A DNA stretch of 43,540 nt from Oscillospiraceae bacterium (lineage in GTDB: Bacteria; Bacillota; Clostridia; Oscillospirales; Oscillospiraceae): positions 1 to 43,540 of the forward strand of contig JAFXPO010000051.1 of the NCBI GenBank assembly GCA_017527825.1, written 5' to 3'. Both the position numbers and the translations under genes were made by a program. The notes beneath the pieces were generated by a model, which was not told the origin of the DNA, ran no database searches, and worked only from the letters and a program-made list of their open reading frames with translations. Within the stretch, counting starts at the first letter, position 1; the number at the start of each line of letters is the position of its first letter. Shown one piece after another: positions 1-8,919 of the stretch.

Positions 1-2
1 TC

Positions 3-233
3 AGTACCGGTATCGACCAGATTTCCAGCGTCGTCCAGACCAACTCCGCCACGGCGGAGGAGTCCGCGGCTGCGTCCGAGGAGCTTTCCGGTCAGGCGAA
101 CCTGCTCAAGGAGCTGATCGGTCGCTTCACGCTGCGCCAGGGCGGCGGCATGCCTGCCAGCCCCGCGGCATACTCCGCGCCGGCTTCCTCCGGTGATTCT
201 TTCTCCGGTTATGCCGGAAATGACAAGTATTGA
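3..233 (+). CDS. Methyl-accepting chemotaxis protein, C-terminal end (partial)
   Basis: Only the last 76 codons are visible; the gene enters from the left edge. The residues around TAEESAAASEELSGQA match the end of the cytoplasmic signalling helix of methyl-accepting chemotaxis proteins, where the alternating Ala/Ser/Glu pattern includes the classical methylation region. A helix ending LLKELIGRF follows, then a Gly/Pro/Ser-rich flexible tail. The family forms transmembrane or soluble receptor dimers that control CheA kinase through CheW or CheV. No NWETF-type CheR-binding pentapeptide is seen at the C terminus. The position just before a flagellar operon fits the role. The sensory domain and ligand cannot be judged. 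Confidence 0.85.
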   Translation, partial: STGIDQISSVVQTNSATAEESAAASEELSGQANLLKELIGRFTLRQGGGMPASPAAYSAPASSGDSFSGYAGNDKY

Positions 234-266
234 TCCCTGAAACCCCAAGATAGGCTAGATGAATTA

Positions 267-306
267 GGGACGCGGCACCATATATGCCGCGTCCCAAAAT
301 TTTTTG
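267..306 (+). terminator. Rho-independent terminator after the chemoreceptor
   Basis: A perfect 11-bp inverted repeat (267-277 with 285-295, GGGACGCGGCA arms) has a 7-nt loop and is followed by AAAA and a run of six T. It separates the chemoreceptor gene from the flagellar operon. Confidence 0.9.
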
Positions 307-432
307 TCGTAAAACGGAGACAAAAGGTGCGCTATTGCACAGAAAAGCACGATTTGCAGTAAAATAATTCCAAAAATAGTTCGGTAATTTCTGGAAATGG
401 AGATAAATAACGGTTTTCTGTCGAAATTTTCA

Positions 433-461
433 TTGATTATTCGACCGAGTTGTGTTATAAA
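433..461 (+). promoter_or_regulatory. Probable housekeeping-sigma promoter of the flagellar operon
   Basis: TTGATT at 433-438 and TATAAA at 456-461 are separated by exactly 17 bp, about 65 nt before the flgB start. The surrounding 306-525 stretch is markedly AT-rich compared with the coding DNA and holds no gene. No convincing sigma-28 (TAAA-N15-GCCGATAA) site was found, so early-class transcription by the housekeeping sigma factor is inferred. Confidence 0.6.
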
Positions 462-525
462 TATTAAGAATAGTCGGGTAGTATGGGTAAAAGGGCGAAT
501 TGCCCTCTGCAAAAGGGGTGTGAGC

Positions 526-942
526 ATGGACAAACTGACCGGAATCGGTACGACCACCATGGGCGGCATCACCAGCAACAGCATGAGGATGCTGGAAAAA
601 TCGGTGGACTACCTATGGGCGAAGCAGGCTGCGCATCTGGACAATATCGCCAACGCGGAGACGCCGGGCTACAAGGTCAAGACCGTCTTTTTTGAGAAAA
701 AGTTCGAGGAAAAGCTCCGCGCCGCTGAGAAAAACGGACACTCCCGCGCCAAAACGCGCCGCGCGATTGAGAGCGCCGACTGGGAGGTGGACGAGGACAG
801 CGAGACCACCCGTATGGACGACAACGGCGTCAACGTCCTCGAACAGAGTCTGGAAGCGGTGCGCACCGCATATCAGATGGAGTACACGCTCAAGGCGATC
901 AACAACGACTTCACGATCCTCGGTCGCGCAATCAGCGGCTGA
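526..942 (+). CDS. flgB: Flagellar basal-body proximal rod protein FlgB
   Basis: A 138-residue rod protein forming the proximal part of the axial rod that crosses the cell envelope. The N-terminal half carries the hallmark rod/hook motif DNIANAETPGYK, shared by FlgB, FlgC, FlgF, FlgG and FlgE. The C-terminal half contains VLEQSLEAVRTAYQMEYTLKAI, a typical FlgB ending that makes the D0 coiled coil. The reading frame is open 43 codons further upstream, but the start at 526 is chosen because AAAAGGGG lies seven bases before it and the upstream residues do not resemble FlgB. It is the first gene of the operon and is followed by flgC after 26 bp. Confidence 0.95.
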   Translation: MDKLTGIGTTTMGGITSNSMRMLEKSVDYLWAKQAAHLDNIANAETPGYKVKTVFFEKKFEEKLRAAEKNGHSRAKTRRAIESADWEVDEDSETTRMDDNGVNVLEQSLEAVRTAYQMEYTLKAINNDFTILGRAISG

Positions 943-968
943 CGGACATCGGATAAGGAGAGACGCAC

Positions 969-1436
969 ATGGCTTTCTTCAGCAGCATGAATATTGTTGG
1001 CTCCGGCATGACGGCGCAGCAGGCGCGATTGGACGTGATTTCGGAGAACATCACCAACATGAACACCACCCGCACGGAGAGCGGCGGCGCCTATCGGCGC
1101 AAAATCACGATCATGGAGTCCGAGAGCGGCAAAAACGGCTTTCGCGAGGCGATGAGCCGTGCGGCGCGGAAGGGACACGCCATTTCCAACCGCGGCTTCG
1201 AGCAGGCGGGCGGCGTCAAAATCGTTGAGATCGCCGAGGATCAGACGGAAATGCCGTTCGTCTACGACCCGACTCATCCTGACGCCAACGAGGAGGGCTA
1301 CGTCGAGCTGCCGAACATCACACTGGTGAAGGAAGTGACCGACGCAATGGCGGCGAGCCAGGCGTTCAACGCCAACGTGACGGCGTTCAACGCGCTCAAG
1401 CAGGTCGTACAAAGGGGCTTGGACATCGGCGTGTAA
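969..1436 (+). CDS. flgC: Flagellar basal-body rod protein FlgC
   Basis: A 155-residue rod protein that polymerises next to FlgB. The N terminus has the rod motif pattern GMTAQQARLDVISENITN, and the middle has VYDPTHPDANEEGYVELPN, the segment typical of FlgC that distinguishes it from FlgB. The C-terminal D0 helix follows (MAASQAFNANVTAFNALK). The length is slightly above the usual 130-150 residues. AAGGAG precedes the ATG. The genes are ordered flgB-flgC-fliE as in Bacillus and Clostridium. Confidence 0.96.
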   Translation: MAFFSSMNIVGSGMTAQQARLDVISENITNMNTTRTESGGAYRRKITIMESESGKNGFREAMSRAARKGHAISNRGFEQAGGVKIVEIAEDQTEMPFVYDPTHPDANEEGYVELPNITLVKEVTDAMAASQAFNANVTAFNALKQVVQRGLDIGV

Positions 1437-1465
1437 GCATCCGCTGAGAATTTGGGAGGTTACGC

Positions 1466-1765
1466 ATGAACACGATTCAGCCGTTGTGGGAACAGATGCC
1501 CATGCAAAGCATCCGTCCCGAACCAACCGCGCAGAAAACCGAAGGAGGCGCGTTTACGGACATTTTCCAGTCCGCCATTGACGCCGTCCGGGAGACGGAT
1601 GCGGAAAAGACGCAGATGGAATACCTGATGGCGACCGGACAGCTGGACAATCCGGCGCTGTTGACCATTGCGTCCACGAAGGCGCAGCTTTCCGTTGAGC
1701 TGCTGGTGCAGCTGCGCAATAAGTCGATGGAATCGTACAATGAACTAATGCGGATCAGCTTGTAA
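1466..1765 (+). CDS. fliE: Flagellar hook-basal body complex protein FliE
   Basis: A 99-residue export-competent protein that links the MS ring and export gate to the FlgB rod. The C-terminal two-thirds (FTDIFQSAIDAVRETDAEK ... MATGQLDNPALLTIASTKA ... VELLVQLRNKSMESYNELMRI) matches the family, including the terminal helix ending in YNELMRI, close to the conserved AYQEIMRM ending. GGGAGG lies seven bases before the ATG. It sits directly between flgC and fliF, the standard place. Confidence 0.95.
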   Translation: MNTIQPLWEQMPMQSIRPEPTAQKTEGGAFTDIFQSAIDAVRETDAEKTQMEYLMATGQLDNPALLTIASTKAQLSVELLVQLRNKSMESYNELMRISL

Positions 1766-1802
1766 CAGGCGTTTGAGTTTTCACGAGAGGGGGTGACCGC
1801 AC

Positions 1803-3452
1803 TTGCCTGAGCGGGTAAAGCAGATTTGGGGGCGCATCCGCGACTTTTTCAAGAATATGAAAAAGGGCCTCAAGATCGGTCTGATTGCAGGCGTCGCGGT
1901 CATCATTGCTCTTGTCGCGATCGTGGTGGTTTTGCAGGCGCGCAGACCCTATGTCGTGCTCTTCGGAGGTCTAAGCTCCGAGGACCTGACCTCGGTGGTG
2001 ACCTATCTCAACACGGCGGGCGTCACGGATCTCAAGATTCAGAATAACGATACCGTGCTTGTGCGCGAGTCACAGGCGGACCGTCTGCGTGCGGTGGTTA
2101 TTCAACAGGGCTACCCGACCACGGGCTACAGCCATGATACATATTTTGATAACATCAGCGCCCTGTCCTCGTCGGCAGACCGCGAACAGCTGGCGCTCTA
2201 CGACCTGCAGGAATTTCTGGCATCCACGATCCGCTGCTTCGACGGGGTGGAGGATGCGGTTGTCACCATCACGCCGGGCGAGGATCACCGCTATATCCTC
2301 GACGAGAGTGTGACGGAGGCGACCGCGGGCGTATTCGTCCAGATGAAGCACGGGAAAACCCTGAGCAAGGATCAGGTCGCCGCGATCCAGCGCTGGGTCG
2401 CCAGCGCGGAAAAGGGGCTGACGGTCAACAACGTCACCGTTGAGGACGGCGCGGGTAACCGCTATACGAGCGGCGCAGGCGGGACATCGGACGTGCTGGA
2501 CGACACCATGAAGTACAAGCTTGCGCTGGAAGCGCAGGTGAACGAAGAAGTCCGCAACAGCATCATGAATGTGTTCGCCACGGTCCTCGGCGCGGAGAAC
2601 GTCGAGGTCAGCGTTCACAGTACGGTGGACGTGAGCCGCACCTACAGCGAATCCACGGTCTACCATGAGCCGAGCTGGGCAGCGGACGGCTCCAGCGAAG
2701 GCAAGGGCATCATCGGTCGTCAGATTTGGGACAACAGCTCCGTGTTTAACGAGGATGCCACGGTAGGCGGCGCGGTGGGGACCACCTCCAATACGGAGAT
2801 CAACGAGTATGTCACCAACCCGGATCAACTGAACGGGAGCGAGCGCGAATGGTATCGCTCCGGCGAGATTGACTATAACGTCTCGCAGGACAATATCCAG
2901 CGTGAGCAGCCGCCCGGAACCATCACTGACCTGACGGTGGCAATCGCGATCAACAGCGCGAAGTACAACCTGCAAAACCCCGCGAGCTTTGTTCACCTCG
3001 CCGCGACGGCGGCGGGTATCACCGCGGAGCAGGAAGGCGAAAAAATCGCCATTGTCTCGATTCCGTTCTATCAGAGCGGCGGCGGTATGACAACGGTAGT
3101 CGGCGAGCCGTCCATGATCCTCGGTATTCCGGCATGGGCGGTCTACGCGGCAATCGCCGGCGTGGCGCTGTTCCTGGCGCTGATGCTGGTCATCCTGTTG
3201 CTGCGCAGCAAGAAGAAGAAACGCCTCGCGATCCTGCTTGCACAGGAGCAGCGCGCGGCGGAGGAGGCTGCGGCGGCGGAGGCTGCCGCTCTGGCGGCGG
3301 CGCAGGAGGCTGCCGGCGCGGACATCATGGACGTCCACACCGAGGAGAGCATGCAGATGCGTCAGGATGTCCGTCAGTTTGTGGAAGAGAACCCGACCAT
3401 TGCGGCACAGATGATCAAGAACTGGCTGCGTGGCGGAGACGAAATGCAGTAG
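1803..3452 (+). CDS. fliF: Flagellar MS-ring protein FliF
   Basis: A 549-residue inner-membrane ring protein and assembly base of the flagellum. A first membrane helix at roughly residues 20-44 is followed by the ring-building domains (GLSSEDLTSVVTYLNTAGV, a YscJ-like fold, then the FliF C-terminal periplasmic region around 250-430). A second membrane helix lies at about 443-468, and the cytoplasmic tail is Ala/Glu-rich and ends in VAQ-type sequence (ENPTIAAQMIKNWLRGG), the part that binds FliG. The start is TTG at 1803, preceded by GAGAGGGGGTG. The length is typical (520-560). Confidence 0.97.
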   Translation: MPERVKQIWGRIRDFFKNMKKGLKIGLIAGVAVIIALVAIVVVLQARRPYVVLFGGLSSEDLTSVVTYLNTAGVTDLKIQNNDTVLVRESQADRLRAVVIQQGYPTTGYSHDTYFDNISALSSSADREQLALYDLQEFLASTIRCFDGVEDAVVTITPGEDHRYILDESVTEATAGVFVQMKHGKTLSKDQVAAIQRWVASAEKGLTVNNVTVEDGAGNRYTSGAGGTSDVLDDTMKYKLALEAQVNEEVRNSIMNVFATVLGAENVEVSVHSTVDVSRTYSESTVYHEPSWAADGSSEGKGIIGRQIWDNSSVFNEDATVGGAVGTTSNTEINEYVTNPDQLNGSEREWYRSGEIDYNVSQDNIQREQPPGTITDLTVAIAINSAKYNLQNPASFVHLAATAAGITAEQEGEKIAIVSIPFYQSGGGMTTVVGEPSMILGIPAWAVYAAIAGVALFLALMLVILLLRSKKKKRLAILLAQEQRAAEEAAAAEAAALAAAQEAAGADIMDVHTEESMQMRQDVRQFVEENPTIAAQMIKNWLRGGDEMQ

Positions 3453-3494
3453 CGGCATAGACCGGATATCCCGAAGTGAAGGGAGGCAGAACGA

Positions 3495-4604
3495 ATGGCA
3501 AAACGAGAGAAGCTGGGCAAGAGCAAGAAAAACGCGGTGCCGGAGCCTGAGATGGAGGAACCCAAGGGACCGGCTTCCAACGCGAAGGACCAACCTCCGC
3601 GCCCGGAGCTGGAGCCGGCGCAGAAGGCGGCGGCAGTGATCGTGGCACTCGGCACGGACAAGGCGTCCCTCCTTTATCAGCACATGGATCCCGACGAGAT
3701 CGAGCAGGTGACCATTGAGGTCGCGAAGCTTGGCTTCATCGATGCGGAGACCACGCAGGAAGTGCTCAACGAGTACTACCAGATGTGCATGATGAACAAG
3801 GCGGTCACCGAAGGCGGTCTTGAGTACGCGCGATCCGTTCTGGAAAAGGCGTTTGGCAGCGGCACGGCGAACGAGCTGCTGGCGAAGGTCACAAAGTCCC
3901 TCAAGACGAGGGAGTTCGCCTTCCTCAACAAGGCGCGAGAGAAGGACCTCTACACGGCGCTGCAATACGAGCGACCCCAGACCATCGCGCTGGTGCTGTC
4001 CTACGTCGCGCCGGATAAGGCGGCGGCGGTTATTGAACAGCTGGAAGGTCGCCGACAGATCAAGGTCGTCGAGAGCATGGCACAGATGGACAGCGCCTCC
4101 CCGACCGCCATTAAAATCATTGAAACCGAGATGCAGAAGAGATTCGACAACATCTTTGTCACCAACAACAACGTCAAGGTCGGCGGCATTGACTTCGTGG
4201 CGAGCGTCATGAACAACATTGACCGTTCCAGCGAGAAGTCGATCTTTGACGGTTTAAGTTCCCGCAACGAGGAGCTGGCGGAGGAAATCCGCAAGCGCAT
4301 GTTCGTTTTCGAGGACATCGTCACCATGGACGATCGCAGTGTCCAGCGCTTTGTGCGCGACTGCGACCCGAAGGATTTGGTGCTCGCCCTCAAGGCGGCG
4401 AATCAGGAGGTCGCCAACAAGCTGTTCGGCAACATGTCCAGCCGTATGGCGGAGAGTATTCGCGACGATCTGGAAATCACCAGCAACGTCCGTATGAAGG
4501 ATGTCGAGGAAGCGCAGAGCCGCATCGTCGCTGTTATCCGCGGTCTCGAGGAGCAGGGCGAGATCGTCATTATGAAGGGCGGAAAGGACGATATCATTGC
4601 CTAA
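3495..4604 (+). CDS. fliG: Flagellar motor switch protein FliG
   Basis: A 369-residue rotor protein that couples the MS ring (FliF) to the FliM/FliY C ring and receives torque from MotA. The usual FliG start (QKAAAVIVALGTDKASLLYQHM) begins only at about residue 43, so there is a charged, proline-rich N-terminal extension of some 40 residues. Middle and C-terminal ARM-like domains follow, with ALQYERPQTIALVLSYV as the typical FliG middle motif and a C-terminal charged helix (DDRSVQRFVRDCDPKDLVLALK) matching the MotA-facing torque helix. GGGAGG precedes the ATG. The gene overlaps fliH by 8 bp. Confidence 0.97.
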   Translation: MAKREKLGKSKKNAVPEPEMEEPKGPASNAKDQPPRPELEPAQKAAAVIVALGTDKASLLYQHMDPDEIEQVTIEVAKLGFIDAETTQEVLNEYYQMCMMNKAVTEGGLEYARSVLEKAFGSGTANELLAKVTKSLKTREFAFLNKAREKDLYTALQYERPQTIALVLSYVAPDKAAAVIEQLEGRRQIKVVESMAQMDSASPTAIKIIETEMQKRFDNIFVTNNNVKVGGIDFVASVMNNIDRSSEKSIFDGLSSRNEELAEEIRKRMFVFEDIVTMDDRSVQRFVRDCDPKDLVLALKAANQEVANKLFGNMSSRMAESIRDDLEITSNVRMKDVEEAQSRIVAVIRGLEEQGEIVIMKGGKDDIIA

Positions 4605-5436
4605 CGTATTCAAACGCTTTCTAAGCGGCGGAGAGGCAAGCGACTATGTGTTTCAGCCCGCCGCAAGCTTTCAGGTGACGCCCGAAAAGCCCGTGCCGCC
4701 CCCGCCGCCGGAACCGGCGGCGGTCGAGGAGCCGGAGACCAATGACGAGGCGCCGAAGGCTGAACCCGAAGAGCCGACGCCGGAGACCGACCCGATTTTC
4801 TTTGCCAAAATTCAGGCGAACGCGATTTTGGAGGACGCCCGCGCAGAGGTGGAACGATACAAGGAAGACGCCCGTGCCGAGCTGGAAGCGGAGCTGGAGG
4901 AAACCCGCCGCGCCGCGCGAGAGGAAGGCTACAGCCGCGGCTACGCCGAGGGCATGGCGGAGGCAACGCAGGCGGGGCGCGAGGAGCGCGAACGGCTGGC
5001 GCAGGAGCAGGTCAAGGCGGTAGAGCGTTTTTTGGAGAACGCCGCCTACGCCCGCGACCGGATGCTGGACGACGCGCGGGAGGAACTCAAGGACGTGGCG
5101 GTGGCGATCGCCGAAAAGGTGATCCATGTCAGCCTCAAAAATTCCAGCGACATCATTCTTCGCATGGTGGACGCAGCCACCGATACCCATAAGCACTGCG
5201 AATGGGCGCACGTTTACGTCGCGGACTGTGACGTGGGCGGCAAAGCCTACACCGTGCCGGAGTTGACCGCGGCGCTCAGCCATATCGCTGACCGTGTGCG
5301 CGTCATTCCGATGCCGGACGAGGAGAGCGGCACCTGCATTGTCGAGATGCCGGACGTGATCCTCGACGCCAGCGTTTCCACGCAGCTTGACAACGTCAAG
5401 GACCTTCTCAGCGGTGTGGTGCTGGAAAACGATTAG
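4597..5436 (+). CDS. fliH: Flagellar assembly protein FliH
   Basis: A 279-residue peripheral stalk and regulator of the FliI ATPase at the type III export gate. The first 65 residues are low-complexity Pro/Glu. A long coiled coil (about residues 75-150) contains GYSRGYAEGMAEA, the small-residue repeat characteristic of FliH. The C-terminal domain (AVAIAEKVIHVSL...) resembles the stalk E/H subunit of V/F-ATPases. TTG at 4597 is used as the start because it gives the conserved opening VFKRF and overlaps the fliG stop, suggesting translational coupling. A purine-rich GGAAAGGA sits just before it. Confidence 0.9.
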   Translation: MPNVFKRFLSGGEASDYVFQPAASFQVTPEKPVPPPPPEPAAVEEPETNDEAPKAEPEEPTPETDPIFFAKIQANAILEDARAEVERYKEDARAELEAELEETRRAAREEGYSRGYAEGMAEATQAGREERERLAQEQVKAVERFLENAAYARDRMLDDAREELKDVAVAIAEKVIHVSLKNSSDIILRMVDAATDTHKHCEWAHVYVADCDVGGKAYTVPELTAALSHIADRVRVIPMPDEESGTCIVEMPDVILDASVSTQLDNVKDLLSGVVLEND

Positions 5437-5449
5437 GAGAAACAAGAGC

Positions 5450-6751
5450 ATGTTCCGAAACGCGATCAAACAGATCCAACAGGCTGAAACCATCAGCCAC
5501 ACGGGGAAGATCGAGAATATCGTGGGCATGTCCATCGAAGCCAGCGGCGTCAAGGCAGCCGTGGGCGATATCTGCCGCATATATAGCGACGAAACGGGAC
5601 GCCAGGTCTCAGCCGAGGTCGTCGGCTTCAAAAACGACCGCATCCTGCTGATGCCGTACTCCGATATGAACGGCATCTCGGCGGGCAACTTTGTTCGCAA
5701 CTCTGGTCATCAGCTGGAGCTGAAGGTCGGAATGCATCTCAAAGGACGCATCATCAACGCCCTCGGTCAGCCTATCGACGATGGCGCGCCGCTGGAAGAA
5801 GGCGAGCGCTACAGCGTGGGCGGTACTTACATCAATCCGCTGACGCGCCCGCCCATACGGGAAAAAATGGAGTTCGGCATCAAGGCAATCGATGGGCTTC
5901 TGACCATCGGCAAAGGTCAGCGTATGGGCATCTTTGCCGGCTCCGGCGTCGGCAAAAGCACCCTGCTGGGCATGATCGCCCGCGAGGTCAAGGCGGACAT
6001 CAACGTCATCGCCCTGGTGGGCGAGCGCGGACGCGAGGTGCTGGAGTTCGTACAGAAGGATTTGGGTCCCGAAGGCATGGCGCGCTCCATCCTTGTGGTG
6101 GCAACCAGCGATCAGCCGGCGATGCTGCGCATGAAATGCCCCACCGTTGCCACCGGCATCGCGGAGTACTTTCGCGATCAGGGCAACGACGTGCTGCTGA
6201 TGATGGATTCGCTGACGCGCTTTTCCATGGCGCAGCGCGAGATCGGTCTCGCCATTGGCGAGCCGCCCGTGGCGCGCGGCTACACGCCGTCCATCTACGC
6301 GGAGCTGCCAAAGCTTTTGGAGCGCAGCGGGAACTTCCAAAAGGGCTCCATTACCGCCATCTACACGGTACTCGTGGAGGGCGACGACATGAACGACCCC
6401 ATCGCGGACACGGTGCGCGGCATACTGGACGGACACATTGTGCTGTCAAGAAGCCTTGCCGCCGCGAACCACTATCCCGCCATTGATATCGGCGCGAGCA
6501 TCTCCCGTCTGATGGTGGAGCTGGTGAATAAGGAGCATCAGCAGTTGGCGAGCCGTCTGCGCGACATCCTCAGCGTCTACCAGCGCAACGCGGACCTTGT
6601 CAACATCGGCGCATACAAGCCCGGCAGCAACCCGCGGCTTGACTACGCGCTGCAAAAGATTGACGACATCAACGGCTTTCTCAAGCAGTCGATCCACGAG
6701 GCGTTCAGCTATGACGAGACCATCGCGGCAATGAAAAAGATCCTACAGTAA
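5450..6751 (+). CDS. fliI: Flagellum-specific ATP synthase FliI
   Basis: A 433-residue cytoplasmic hexameric ATPase that unfolds and feeds substrates to the flagellar type III gate. The Walker A motif AGSGVGKS is at residues 163-170. VGERGREVLEF, the Walker B region VLLMMDSLTRFSMAQREIG and ARGYTPSIYAELPKLLERSG all match FliI and the F1-ATPase beta-like family. ATG 5450 is chosen, 13 bp after fliH and preceded by TAGGAG, because the frame open further upstream only covers the fliH end out of frame. The length is normal (430-450). Confidence 0.97.
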   Translation: MFRNAIKQIQQAETISHTGKIENIVGMSIEASGVKAAVGDICRIYSDETGRQVSAEVVGFKNDRILLMPYSDMNGISAGNFVRNSGHQLELKVGMHLKGRIINALGQPIDDGAPLEEGERYSVGGTYINPLTRPPIREKMEFGIKAIDGLLTIGKGQRMGIFAGSGVGKSTLLGMIAREVKADINVIALVGERGREVLEFVQKDLGPEGMARSILVVATSDQPAMLRMKCPTVATGIAEYFRDQGNDVLLMMDSLTRFSMAQREIGLAIGEPPVARGYTPSIYAELPKLLERSGNFQKGSITAIYTVLVEGDDMNDPIADTVRGILDGHIVLSRSLAAANHYPAIDIGASISRLMVELVNKEHQQLASRLRDILSVYQRNADLVNIGAYKPGSNPRLDYALQKIDDINGFLKQSIHEAFSYDETIAAMKKILQ

Positions 6752-6764
6752 TGAGGCTTGAAGC

Positions 6765-7211
6765 ATGAAGCGATTCCAATTCCAGCTGCAATCGGTACTG
6801 GATTACAAGCAGCGAACGCTGGACGAACTGATGGTTCAGCTTGACCGGGCGCAGAGCCGTATGGCGGAGCAGGAGCGCAAGCGCGATGACGCGCGGCAGC
6901 GGCTCACGGCATACGATGCGGAGTTTGCCGAAAAACGCGCCGAGGGCTTTACCAATGTCGAGGCGCTGGAGTATGAAGCCGGACAGCGGGTGCTGGAGCA
7001 GAGACTCCGGCGCGAGCAGGCCGTACTGGAGCAGCGGCGGCGGGAGTTTGAGGCAAAGCGCGAGGAGGTCATCGAGGCGCGGCAGGAGACCCGCGCCATC
7101 GAGAAGCTCAAGGAGATCCGCCGCGGCGAGTACGACGAGGCGCTGCGGAAGGCGGACGAGAAAATGCTTGATGATTTGACGGCAGCCCGCAGGGCGCAGG
7201 CAGCCGGATAA
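6765..7211 (+). CDS. fliJ: Flagellar export chaperone/coupling protein FliJ
   Basis: A 148-residue protein predicted to be almost entirely a two-stranded coiled coil, very rich in Arg, Glu, Gln and Ala. The opening MKRFQFQLQSVLDYKQ is the characteristic FliJ start. The family fits into the FliI hexamer like the gamma subunit of F1 and contacts FlhA. The length (about 145) and the place after fliI fit. Sequence identity within this family is low, so the call rests on the N-terminal motif, coiled coil and order. Confidence 0.92.
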   Translation: MKRFQFQLQSVLDYKQRTLDELMVQLDRAQSRMAEQERKRDDARQRLTAYDAEFAEKRAEGFTNVEALEYEAGQRVLEQRLRREQAVLEQRRREFEAKREEVIEARQETRAIEKLKEIRRGEYDEALRKADEKMLDDLTAARRAQAAG

Positions 7212-7247
7212 TCATATAAAAGAAACATGAAAAGGAGGTGAGAAAAG

Positions 7248-8297
7248 ATGGAAGTGAAGAACCCGATGGTAGATCAGATGCTGGTGAACGTTGCCGTACA
7301 GTCTCAGACGAACGCCAAGCCGGCGAAGGACGCGGAGCAGAATGACTTCGGCAGCATGGTCAACCAAAAGCGTTCCGGGGGCGAGAAGCCGGAGTCGAAG
7401 CCTCAGAAGGCACAGCAGCAAAAGCCGGCGGACAACGCGGAGAACAAAGAGGAAAAGCCCGCGGATGAGGGCTATGCGGTGGCTGCGGTGATGATGTATC
7501 AGGCGATGCCCGACCCGCGGCTTGCGATGGTGCAGAGCGAGACGGCAGAGACCGGTATGCCGCAGGCGCAGCAGCTGACGGAGCTGACGGCGGAGCCGGA
7601 GCAGCTCGTTGAGCTGGCGCAGGGCAGCGAAGCGTCCACGGAGCAGACACCGGTGATCGATCTGGCGCAGACGGCACGCGCGGCGCAGCCGGAACTACAC
7701 ACGGCGCGGATGCAGGATGGCACGCCGCGAATTGTGGAAGCGGACGCGGCGGAGGAGACCTCGGACGAGGATAATGCCGAGACCGCGCAAATGGCACAGG
7801 ACGCGCCGCTGTTTGAGCGCGTGGACGCGCCGGTGGTCAAGGTTGCGGAGGCACCCCGACCGATTCCGCTGGAGGCGGAGAATGGCATCGAGCGGCTGGG
7901 CGATGAATTGAACCTGGTGGTCAACAGTGCGGACGCGAATCGCGTTGAGCTTACGCTGACGCCGGAAAACCTCGGCAAGCTGACGGTGGAGATCACCCGC
8001 GGCAGCGACGGTACAGTGAGCGTGGTGCTGCACACCACGACGGAACGCGCGGCAAATCTGCTGGATCACGGCATGGACGGTCTGCGGCAGATGCTTTCGG
8101 CAAACAGCCAGCGCGAGGTGCAGGTTCAGGTTCGCGGCAGCGAGGAGACGCAGCAGCAGTTCCTCAACCCTGACGGGCAGAACGAACAGGAGAACCGGCA
8201 GCAGCAACAGAACAGACGCCGCGAGGAGCAGCGCAGCACGGAGGATTTCATGCAGCAGCTTCGGCTCGGACTCGTGGACGTCGACGAGCAAACCTGA
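7248..8297 (+). CDS. fliK: Flagellar hook-length control protein FliK
   Basis: A 349-residue secreted ruler that stops hook growth and switches export specificity through FlhB. The N-terminal half (to about residue 205) is low-complexity Gln/Glu/Ala as in other FliK proteins. The C-terminal domain at about residues 215-290 contains RVELTLTPENLGKLTVEI, the signature of the FliK C-terminal domain that contacts FlhB, followed by a Gln/Arg-rich tail. A near-consensus AAAAGGAGGTGAG precedes the ATG. It lies between fliJ and flgD. Confidence 0.93.
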   Translation: MEVKNPMVDQMLVNVAVQSQTNAKPAKDAEQNDFGSMVNQKRSGGEKPESKPQKAQQQKPADNAENKEEKPADEGYAVAAVMMYQAMPDPRLAMVQSETAETGMPQAQQLTELTAEPEQLVELAQGSEASTEQTPVIDLAQTARAAQPELHTARMQDGTPRIVEADAAEETSDEDNAETAQMAQDAPLFERVDAPVVKVAEAPRPIPLEAENGIERLGDELNLVVNSADANRVELTLTPENLGKLTVEITRGSDGTVSVVLHTTTERAANLLDHGMDGLRQMLSANSQREVQVQVRGSEETQQQFLNPDGQNEQENRQQQQNRRREEQRSTEDFMQQLRLGLVDVDEQT

Positions 8298-8316
8298 AGA
8301 GAAGGGAGGAGACTCG

Positions 8317-8886
8317 ATGAGCGATTTTTCCTTTGACCTGACCGGCGTACTCGGTACGCAGGACGCGACCCCGGTCGCCGCCAACTCGACCAACAAGAAG
8401 GCGGGCAGCGATCTGGTGATGGACGACTTCCTCAAGCTGATGGTGGCGCAGTTCCAGAACCAGAGCATCGACAACACCGCCGACACCACCGAGATGATGA
8501 ATCAGATGGTGCAGATGTCCGTTATTCAGGCGATCACCAACCTCACCACCCTCATCAGCGATTCCACCAACCTCAGCTACGCGGCGTCTCTGGTGGGTAA
8601 AGAGGTCACAATCGGTCAGCGCACCGGCAGCGATGTGGAGGAAATTCTCGGCACCGTGACCGGTACCGGCACGTTGGACGGCAAGCAGGTCATATTCCTT
8701 GACAACGGCGAAGACCCCTATTACCTCACCGACATCATGGCGGTGGGCAGGCTCCCGGAGCTTAAAAAGCCCGGTACGATCGACCCTGAGCTGCTGGAAC
8801 GCCCCTTTGAGACGGTGGTGGAGCCGCAGGAGCCGGCGGAGCAGGACGAACAGATCATTCTGGAGGCGCTTTCCGCCGAGGGATGA
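8317..8886 (+). CDS. flgD: Flagellar hook capping protein FlgD
   Basis: A 189-residue hook-assembly scaffold exported to the tip, where it helps FlgE polymerise. The N-terminal part holds the conserved block DDFLKLMVAQFQNQSIDN followed by TTEMMNQMVQMSVIQAI, which is the family signature (FLKLLxxQLxxQDPxxP, then MVQQxAQLSxLE). The rest is a short beta-rich region resembling the Tudor-like insert. It is shorter than the enteric protein (about 230), as is common in Firmicutes where the FnIII-like domain is reduced. GGGAGG precedes the ATG. Confidence 0.93.
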   Translation: MSDFSFDLTGVLGTQDATPVAANSTNKKAGSDLVMDDFLKLMVAQFQNQSIDNTADTTEMMNQMVQMSVIQAITNLTTLISDSTNLSYAASLVGKEVTIGQRTGSDVEEILGTVTGTGTLDGKQVIFLDNGEDPYYLTDIMAVGRLPELKKPGTIDPELLERPFETVVEPQEPAEQDEQIILEALSAEG

Positions 8887-8919
8887 GCGCAACACCCGAA
8901 GGAAAGGAGGCCGAACAGG

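Noticed and set aside
404..427. Possible sigma-28 promoter (TAAA followed by GTCGAAAT).
   Set aside because: The spacer is 12 nt instead of about 15 and the -10 has two mismatches. A normally spaced housekeeping promoter lies next to it.
397..525. 43 additional N-terminal codons for FlgB.
   Set aside because: They cover the promoter and have no ribosome site. FlgB homologues start near residue 44 of that frame.
2070..3965. A 631-codon minus-strand open frame opposite fliF and fliG.
   Set aside because: It is antisense to two clear flagellar genes, rich in Arg, Leu, His and Val as expected of a shadow frame in GC-rich DNA, and has no ribosome site.
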